Source: Streptomyces sp. NBC_00273
Lineage (GTDB): Bacteria > Actinomycetota > Actinomycetes > Streptomycetales > Streptomycetaceae
Direction of reading: 5' to 3'
DNA length: 64,000 nucleotides
Assembly: GCF_036178145.1 (NCBI RefSeq)
Contig: NZ_CP108067.1
Coordinates: 372,001 to 436,000, forward strand
Below are positions 59,112 through 64,000 of the stretch, one piece after another (within the stretch, counting starts at the first letter, position 1; each line of letters opens with the position of its first letter). Under the pieces are notes generated by a model. It saw only the letters and a list, made by a program, of their open reading frames with translations, was not told the origin of the DNA and did not search any database. The position numbers and the translations under genes are program-made.

Positions 59112-59798
59112 ATGACTCAGACGGCGCACTCCTCCAGCCCGCCGGGGAAGCAGATGCTTTCCGAGCAGGTCTACGCACACCTGCGAGACGCGATCATGCG
59201 CGGGGACCACTCCCCCGGTGCCCCCCTCAAGCCGCAGGATCTTGCCAGGGAGCAGGGCGTGAGCTTGGCCGTGGTGCGCGAGGCGCTCGTCCGGGTGGTC
59301 GGCGAGGGGCTCGCCGACCGGCTGCCCAACCGCGGTTTCGCGGTCCCGTCCTTCTCCGACCGCCGCTGGCAGGAGATCGCGGAAGCCCGCCGGACCGTCG
59401 AACCGGTCGTACTGCGCATGTCCATCGAACGCGGCGACGTTGACTGGGAGGCCCGCGTGCGGGCCGCCCACCATCGCCTGGTGCGCACTCCGGCGTACGT
59501 GCCGCAGGAGAGCGAGTACTACACGAGCGCTTGGGCCGAGGCTCACAGGGCCTTCCACCGCACCTTGCTGGAGGGGTGTGGCAACAGCGCGCTCCTGGAG
59601 ACCTTCGACCGGTTGTGGACCGCGAGCGAGCTGGCCCGCCGTTGGTCGGCCCACCGCAACCCCGACCGGGACGGCGCCGAGGAACATCGCAGGCTGGAGG
59701 AGGCGGCGCTGGCCCGCGACGCCGACACCGCAGCCGCGCTCCTGGTCCAGCACCTCACCTTGACCGCGGCTGCTCTGACCGACGATTCAGGCCTCTGA
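59112..59798 (+). CDS. GntR-family regulator, FadR/FCD type
   Basis: 228 residues. N-terminal winged helix SEQVYAHLRDAIMRGDHSPG APLKPQDLAREQGVSLAVVR EALVRVVGEGLADRLPNRGF AV, then an all-helical FCD domain (RTVEPVVLRMSIERGDVDWE, EAHRAFHRTLLEGCGNSALL, EEHRRLEEAALARDADTAAA LLVQHL) with the ligand/metal His positions in HRAFH and EEHRRL. ATG 59112 is 22 bases after the palindrome. Its ligand is likely a small organic acid, by family analogy. Confidence 0.93.
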   Translation: MTQTAHSSSPPGKQMLSEQVYAHLRDAIMRGDHSPGAPLKPQDLAREQGVSLAVVREALVRVVGEGLADRLPNRGFAVPSFSDRRWQEIAEARRTVEPVVLRMSIERGDVDWEARVRAAHHRLVRTPAYVPQESEYYTSAWAEAHRAFHRTLLEGCGNSALLETFDRLWTASELARRWSAHRNPDRDGAEEHRRLEEAALARDADTAAALLVQHLTLTAAALTDDSGL

Positions 59799-59799
59799 G

Positions 59800-60188
59800 G
59801 AGGATCGGGGCCCAGGCGCCGTAGCTCGGGGATGAACCGGGACAGCGGGTTGTCCGGGGATCGGACGGTGCGTGCCTCGATCACCTTGAGCGCGTCGCCG
59901 TCGCTGGTGGTGAACCCCGCCCGGCCAGCCATGACGCCGCTGCCGTCGCGGATGTTCTTCGCGTAGCCGTACTGGATCTCGGTGGTGCTGTTCCCGAAGA
60001 CGCTGACCAGCCGGTCGGCACGGCGCCGCTGCTCGGGGGCCAGTCCGCCACCGGCCGCGGCGGACACCGGGCCGCGGGGTCGGGTGGAGGCACGGGCCCG
60101 AGGCGAAGACGAAGCCGATGGGGACGGTGGAGGTGAGGGCTGCTCCCACCAAGACGAGAGGCCGCGCGGGCAGCGGCAGCCGCTCCAT
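59800..60188 (-). pseudogene. GH46-type chitosanase, N-terminal half only
   Basis: A signal-peptide-like start MERLPLPARPLVLVGAALTS TVPIGFVFASG is in one frame; the mature start LAPEQRRRADRLVSVFGNST TEIQYGYAKNIRDGSGVMAG RAGFTTSDGDALKVIEARTV and PDNPLSRFIPELRRLG is in another. T-T-E-I-Q-Y-x-Y-x-x-N-I-x-D-G-x-G carries the catalytic Glu and Asp region of family 46. Similarity ends at about residue 100 where the GntR gene 3-prime end begins. Frameshifted and truncated, so inactive. Confidence 0.68.
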
Positions 60189-60464
60189 CCGGCTTCAGCC
60201 GCGTAGACACGGACATGGTCGACCACCATGGTGGGCCGACTTGAGGGGTCCGGCCGGGTGCCGGCGGCGCCGTCGAAGTCGTCCGACCAGACCAGGTGTC
60301 AGGACAAGGGCGGAGGTGCCGACGACGGCCGCCACCGTGAGCGCCACGGCGGTCCGGCGGGTCAGTTCGTCCGCGTGACGGGCAGGCGGGCGTGCGGGAA
60401 CGGCATCCCGGCGGACGGCGGGAGGACGAGCGGGTCCGTGACGTGGCGCCACTGGCTCACGCAT
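60185..60464 (-). pseudogene. GH16 glucanase collapsed by internal deletion
   Basis: A twin-arginine-like signal LTRRTAVALTVAAVVGTSAL VLTP is followed in a shifted frame by WSDDFDGAAGTRPDPS, the conserved start of bacterial GH16 enzymes. It is joined directly to SRPTMVVDHVRVYAA, the conserved GH16 C-terminus (M-x-V-D-x-V-R-V-Y). The whole catalytic middle, including E-I-D-x-x-E, is absent. A deletion of some 700 bases is implied. Confidence 0.62.
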
Positions 60465-60572
60465 GCTGTTTCGATGTGCCGACCGGACGGTCTCCACGCC
60501 GGCTTCGCCGCCGGGCCCAGGAGCTGTCGGGCCCAGGAGAGGCCCGGCTCCAGGCGGGTCGGGGCCGGTCTG

Positions 60573-61262
60573 TCAGGCGGTGCCGGAGACCAGTCCGGCG
60601 CGGTGGGCCAGGACGACTGCCTGGACCCGGTCGCGCAGGCCGAGTTTGGCCAGGATCCGTGAGACGTAGGTCTTGACGGTCTCCGGTGCGATGAAGAGGG
60701 CTTCGGCGATCTCCGCGTTCGACAGGCCCTCGGCCACCTGCCGGAACACCTCCAGTTCGCGCGGTGTCAGTGCCTTGACGGCCTTCTCTCGTTCGGGGTT
60801 GGTGTGGCGGATGTGCTCGGCGAAGTGGCCGATGAGGTGGCGGGTGACCGCGGGCGCGAGCAGGGCCTCGCCCCGGGCCACCGTCCGGATCCCGTTGACC
60901 AGCTCGGCCGGGCGTGCGTCCTTGAGGAGGAAGCCGCTCGCTCCGGCCCTGAGGGCGTCGTACACGTACGCGTCGACGTTGAAGGTGGTCACGACCAGGA
61001 CCTTCGGCGGGTCCGCGGCATCGGGTCCGGCCAATTGCGAGGTGGCCTGGATGCCGTCGAGCAGGGGCATCCGGATGTCCATCACGACCACGTCGGGACG
61101 CAGCCGCCGCGCGGCCTGGACCGCCTCGTGCCCGTTCTCGGCCTCGCCGACGACCTCCATGTCGGGCTGCGCGGAGAAGATGGTCACGTAGCCTGTGCGC
61201 ACCAGTGCCTGGTCGTCGCAGACGAGTACGCGGATCGGCGGCGGCGCGTCGCTCTGGCTCAC
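60573..61262 (-). CDS. NarL/FixJ-type response regulator (module 2)
   Basis: 229 residues from GTG 61262. The receiver has D16-D17, phospho-acceptor D62 (VVVMDIRMPLLDGIQ) and the LLKDARPAEL lysine block. The LuxR HTH is LTPRELEVFRQVAEGLSNAE IAEALFIAPETVKTYVSRIL. Four bases separate it from the upstream kinase stop. Second cytosolic regulator in a CPBP-kinase-regulator operon laid out like that at 14303-17134; the receivers differ clearly, so the modules are not a recent duplication. Confidence 0.93.
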   Translation of the reverse strand: MSQSDAPPPIRVLVCDDQALVRTGYVTIFSAQPDMEVVGEAENGHEAVQAARRLRPDVVVMDIRMPLLDGIQATSQLAGPDAADPPKVLVVTTFNVDAYVYDALRAGASGFLLKDARPAELVNGIRTVARGEALLAPAVTRHLIGHFAEHIRHTNPEREKAVKALTPRELEVFRQVAEGLSNAEIAEALFIAPETVKTYVSRILAKLGLRDRVQAVVLAHRAGLVSGTA

Positions 61263-61266
61263 GGGG

Positions 61267-62514
61267 CTACTCCTGCACGGGTTTGGTGGGAATCGTGGCG
61301 CGGACCTCGAATCCGCCCTCGGGCCGGGGTCCGGCCTCCAGTTGACCATCGAGCATCCGTACCCGGGCGCGCAGCCCGGCAAGACCTCGCCCGCCCTGCG
61401 GTCCCGGTGTGTGCGGTACTGGTGCGTGCGGTACTGGTGCGGCCTGCGGGGAGCCGGCGGATCCGTCGGTGACCACCGTGATCTCGATGCGTTCCCCGCC
61501 GTGGTGGACCGAGACCCTTGTCGGTTGCCCGGCCGCGTGCTTCATCGCGTTGGTGAGCGCCTCCTGCACCACACGGTAGGCGGCCAGTTCCACGTCCACC
61601 GGCTGCAGTCGCCGCTCGCCCTGCTCGCTGAACTCGACCGGCTGGCCGGACCTGTGGGCCCCTTCGACGAGGTCCGTCACCCGCCCCAGGGTCGGGGCCC
61701 TCTCCGCACGCGCCGCCTCTCCGGCCGCGCTCTCGCCGGTCGCCTCCAGCACGCCGAGCAGATACCGCAGCTCCTTCAGCGCACGCCGCCCGGTGTCGCT
61801 GACGGCGACCAGCCCCTCTCCGGCCCGTTCCGGCGCGGAAGTGATCAGGAACTGTGCCGCGTCGGCCTGGACCACCATGGCCGTCACGTGGTGGGTGACC
61901 ACGTCGTGCAGCTCACGGGCGATCCGGGCCCGCTCGGCCGCCGTGGCCACCTCGGCGGCCAGCCGCCGCCGCTCCGCCTCTTGCGCCCTGCGCACGCGCA
62001 CGCTGCTCCCCACCAGCCAGATCGCAGCCAGAGTCAGATAGAACGCGGCAAAGTCCGCGACGCCCAGCGGTGAGCCGAGACGGTTCAGGACGAAGGCCAG
62101 GGCGACGTAGCCCGCACTCGCTGCGGCCGCCGCGCCCCGGCGGAAGCGGACCTGATGGGCCCCGGCCGAGTACAGCGCGACATACAGGCCCATGCTGCCG
62201 AACGTCGTCGCGAAGCCCAGCGCCTGGTGCGCGGCGAACGCAGCGGCAACGCCGGCCAGACAGGCGGCGGGCCACCGGCGCCGGGCGGCCAGCGGCAGGG
62301 TCTGGGCCAGGGTCAACGCGATGCTCAGCGCGCTCGCCGGCCGCTCGGGCAGATCGCCGATCTGCGCGCCGATGTTCGACAGGGTCGGCACGAAGGCGAG
62401 CAGCGCGAGCACCAGGGCCAGGACGCCGTCCTGGAAGGAGGCGCCCTCTTCCCTCCACCAGTTGAGCGGCGCCCGGAGCCATGAGAGGCCCCAAGACGCT
62501 TGACGGGACGTCAC
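61267..62514 (-). CDS. Sensor histidine kinase, HisKA_3 type (module 2)
   Basis: 415 residues. Four to six N-terminal membrane spans (VLALVLALLAFVPTLSNIGA, LSIALTLAQTLPLAA, WPAACLAGVAAAFAAHQALG, ASAGYVALAFVLNRLG). A short coiled linker RRLAAEVATAAERARIAREL leads to the phospho-acceptor in RELHDVVTHHVTAMVVQADA. The ATPase domain has VVQEALTNAMKHAAGQPTRV as N-box; the G1 region VTDGSAGSPQ is followed by a Pro/His repeat (APVPHAPVPHTPG) and G-RGLAGLRARV. GTG/ATG start at 62514 follows the CPBP gene by 25 bases. Confidence 0.92.
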   Translation of the reverse strand: MTSRQASWGLSWLRAPLNWWREEGASFQDGVLALVLALLAFVPTLSNIGAQIGDLPERPASALSIALTLAQTLPLAARRRWPAACLAGVAAAFAAHQALGFATTFGSMGLYVALYSAGAHQVRFRRGAAAAASAGYVALAFVLNRLGSPLGVADFAAFYLTLAAIWLVGSSVRVRRAQEAERRRLAAEVATAAERARIARELHDVVTHHVTAMVVQADAAQFLITSAPERAGEGLVAVSDTGRRALKELRYLLGVLEATGESAAGEAARAERAPTLGRVTDLVEGAHRSGQPVEFSEQGERRLQPVDVELAAYRVVQEALTNAMKHAAGQPTRVSVHHGGERIEITVVTDGSAGSPQAAPVPHAPVPHTPGPQGGRGLAGLRARVRMLDGQLEAGPRPEGGFEVRATIPTKPVQE

Positions 62515-62539
62515 TTCCGTATCCTCCGGTCGGTCTGTG

Positions 62540-63418
62540 TCAGTGCCGGGCCCGCCGCCGGGGCAGCAGGTTCTCGCCCCGGCGGGCGAGGACGAACATC
62601 GGGACGGTGATCAGCACGCTGAGGAGGATGGGCACGACCGATGCCTCCAGACCGAAGATACCGCCGGTCAGCAGCGACGAGCCGTGGGCCTCCACCGTGA
62701 ACAGGCCGTCGGGGGTGTGCCCGGAGAGGGGAACGCCGGCCAGCTGCTGGACGGTGTTCCAGGCGAAGTGCAGGCCCGCGACGAACCAGATGCTGCGCCG
62801 CCACATGTACGCGGCGCCGAGCATCGCACCCGCCTGCAGAGCGATCGCCAGCGCGCTCCACAGGCCGGCCCCCGCCCCGCCCAGATGGGCGGCACCGAAG
62901 AACAACGCGGTCACCGCGATGGCGATCCGGCTGCCCCACCGCTGCTCCAGGCCCTGCAGGAACAGACCGCGGAACATCAGCTCCTCGGTGACCGCGGTAC
63001 CGATCTGCACCATAACCGCGGACCCGACGACCGGGAGCAGGCTCTTCCCGGCCCAGGAGAAGGAATAGCCCCCGAACAACGAGATCAGCAGCAGGGACAC
63101 GAGGATGAAGCCCAGCCCGATCCCACCGCCGAGCAGCGCCTCGCGCAGCGCGCCGGGCCGGGCGATCTCCGGCGTGGCACGCCCCGCGAGCCGGCGCATC
63201 ACCAGTGCGTACACGGCCAGCGCGGCGGCCGCGCCCACCACCGGCACCGGACCGGGCCCCGTTGCGGTCACACTCGCGACCAGTCCGACCCCGAGCAGCC
63301 CGGTCACCGTCCAGCCGAGCGGGGAGCGCAGGATCCTGCCGAAACGGCCGCCCCGACCAATCGGATCGATGTCCGGACCGGGGTCCGCTTCGTGCTTCGC
63401 AGTGGATGTCGTGCTCAT
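62540..63418 (-). CDS. CPBP-family intramembrane metalloprotease (module 2)
   Basis: 292 residues with about eight membrane spans. Motif 1 is TEELMFRGLFLQGLEQRWG (E145-E146), motif 2 is ALFFGAAHL and motif 3 is VAGLHFAWN, supplying the Glu and His ligands expected for an active enzyme. First gene of an operon with the kinase and regulator. AGGCC-type purine-rich sequence precedes the ATG at 63418. The N-terminus is Asp/Gly/Pro-rich and short, unlike the His/Asp tail of module 1. Confidence 0.9.
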   Translation of the reverse strand: MSTTSTAKHEADPGPDIDPIGRGGRFGRILRSPLGWTVTGLLGVGLVASVTATGPGPVPVVGAAAALAVYALVMRRLAGRATPEIARPGALREALLGGGIGLGFILVSLLLISLFGGYSFSWAGKSLLPVVGSAVMVQIGTAVTEELMFRGLFLQGLEQRWGSRIAIAVTALFFGAAHLGGAGAGLWSALAIALQAGAMLGAAYMWRRSIWFVAGLHFAWNTVQQLAGVPLSGHTPDGLFTVEAHGSSLLTGGIFGLEASVVPILLSVLITVPMFVLARRGENLLPRRRARH

Positions 63419-63809
63419 GATGGCCTCCCCTGTGGCGGCGGTCGCACCGGCGGCGACCTGACGACCACGCTAGGAATCCGGAGGCGTCCGCGAATCACCC
63501 GCTGATGGACAACCCTGGTAGCTCTCACGGGGGATGCGCCGCACCTGCCGACCCGTTCCAGCCCTCTCAACCACGGAACGCAGCCGAGGCACGAACAGGA
63601 TGGGGCACCCTCCGAGGGCCGGGTCATCTCGGTCGCTACGACGGCGAGGTCGAGGTGACGGCCCCCGCCCGGGCCCCTGGCCTTCGCGCACCCCGGAGGT
63701 GGCCGCTGCCGTCAGGGGCATCACCATCCGTCACATGGGGTGATGCTCTGGGCCGGAATCGTCGATTCGCCTCACGTCCCGCCACGTCACCTGGCACTGT
63801 CGCGCGCGA
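63419..63809. other. Upstream region, no clear gene
   Basis: 390 bases between the CPBP operon and the Tn3 scrap. Overlapping open frames on both strands without motifs. Likely holds the operon promoter near 63420-63500. Confidence 0.4.
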
Positions 63810-63930
63810 ATCACGCCGACGGTGCTCGCCGCCCGCTACAACACCATCGCCCGCTTCCTGCCCGGCCTGCTGGGGACGTTCACGTTCGAGGCGAGCCCGT
63901 CCGGCGAGCCGGTCCTGGACGCGATCGACT
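63810..63930 (+). pseudogene. Tn3-family transposase fragment
   Basis: The plus strand reads TVLAARYNTIARFLPGLLGT FTFEASPSGEPVLDAIDFV. R-F-L-P-x-L-L-x-x-x-x-F-x-A-x-P-x-G-x-P-V-L-D-A is a conserved Tn3 transposase segment. Only about 40 residues survive, cut on the right by an IS5 scrap. Confidence 0.5.
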
Positions 63931-64000
63931 TCGTGGGAGTCGTAGGCCTTGTCGGCCCGGACCAGGGTCCGGGCGCATACGCAGCCTACCGAGCCCCAGC
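63915..64000 (-). pseudogene. IS5-family transposase fragment running off the window
   Basis: The minus strand reads ARTLVRADKAYDS entering from the right edge, the A-D-K-A-Y-D-S block that holds the second catalytic Asp of IS5-type transposases. It meets the Tn3 scrap head-on. Whether the element is whole beyond the window cannot be seen. Confidence 0.45.

Noticed and set aside
1-64000. tRNA or rRNA genes and CRISPR arrays
   Set aside because: None recognised by eye on either strand; a covariance-model scan would be decisive.

Overview
The window is high-GC actinomycete DNA, most like Streptomyces. Lineage markers include a microbial transglutaminase precursor, a snapalysin-type metalloprotease, LppU/SCO3897-like and SCO6745-like proteins, mycothiol and F420 enzymes, and DUF3618/DUF4235/DUF5133 proteins. 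Complete regulatory and metabolic genes alternate with many frameshifted, internally deleted or fragmentary genes and with IS elements from several families (IS481, IS5, ISL3, IS701, Tn3). That mixture suggests a variable region such as a chromosome arm or an old plasmid or island landing zone; this is inference. No tRNA, rRNA or CRISPR array was seen.

Layout. 1-5.2 kb: a broken secreted NPP1-SGNH-Fn3 fusion, an IS481 remnant, and a divergent VOC/WYL-regulator pair. 5.2-12 kb: heavily eroded DNA with IS5 pieces, two decayed copies of one gene family, and intact GNAT and RpiB genes. 12.5-17.1 kb: VOC, YdeI-like and DoxX genes, then a CPBP protease-histidine kinase-response regulator operon. 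17.1-22.3 kb: eroded DNA with an integrase-like scrap, a glycine-repeat pseudogene and a replication-relaxation pseudogene. 22.3-27.3 kb: a DJ-1 hydratase-like gene divergent from a GlxA-type regulator, and a NIPSNAP/hypothetical pair divergent from a second WYL regulator, with a perfect palindrome between them.

28.5-37.5 kb: HAD phosphatase, F420-type LLM oxidoreductase, flavin reductase and mycothione reductase; a holin-DUF3618-DUF4235 envelope-stress type operon; hemerythrin, DUF5133, STAS, winged-helix, CBM48-like and VOC genes. 38.1-39.8 kb: a complete ISL3 element that splits an older reading frame. 40-42 kb: a three-gene coupled operon whose middle gene looks like an HTH plus sigma region 4 protein. 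43.6-49.2 kb: secretion-rich, with tandem cysteine-containing peptides, an LppU pseudogene, the transglutaminase and snapalysin. 50-53.7 kb: a translationally coupled pair of a P-loop NTPase and a membrane-anchored periplasmic-binding-protein-like receptor.

53.9-57.7 kb: an IS701 element with CTAG target duplication, an orphan colicin-immunity-like gene, an IS5 remnant, and the most striking locus. There, a small helical protein ending in a RHIM-like amyloid motif is followed 29 bases later by the ruin of an NB-ARC NLR protein carrying the same motif at its start. This is the layout of bacterial amyloid-signalling (BASS) effector/NLR pairs. 57.7-63.4 kb: SCO6745 and PEBP genes facing a GntR regulator across an 18-bp perfect palindrome, remnants of a chitosanase and a GH16 glucanase, and a second CPBP-kinase-regulator operon laid out like the one at 14-17 kb. 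The window ends in Tn3 and IS5 scraps.
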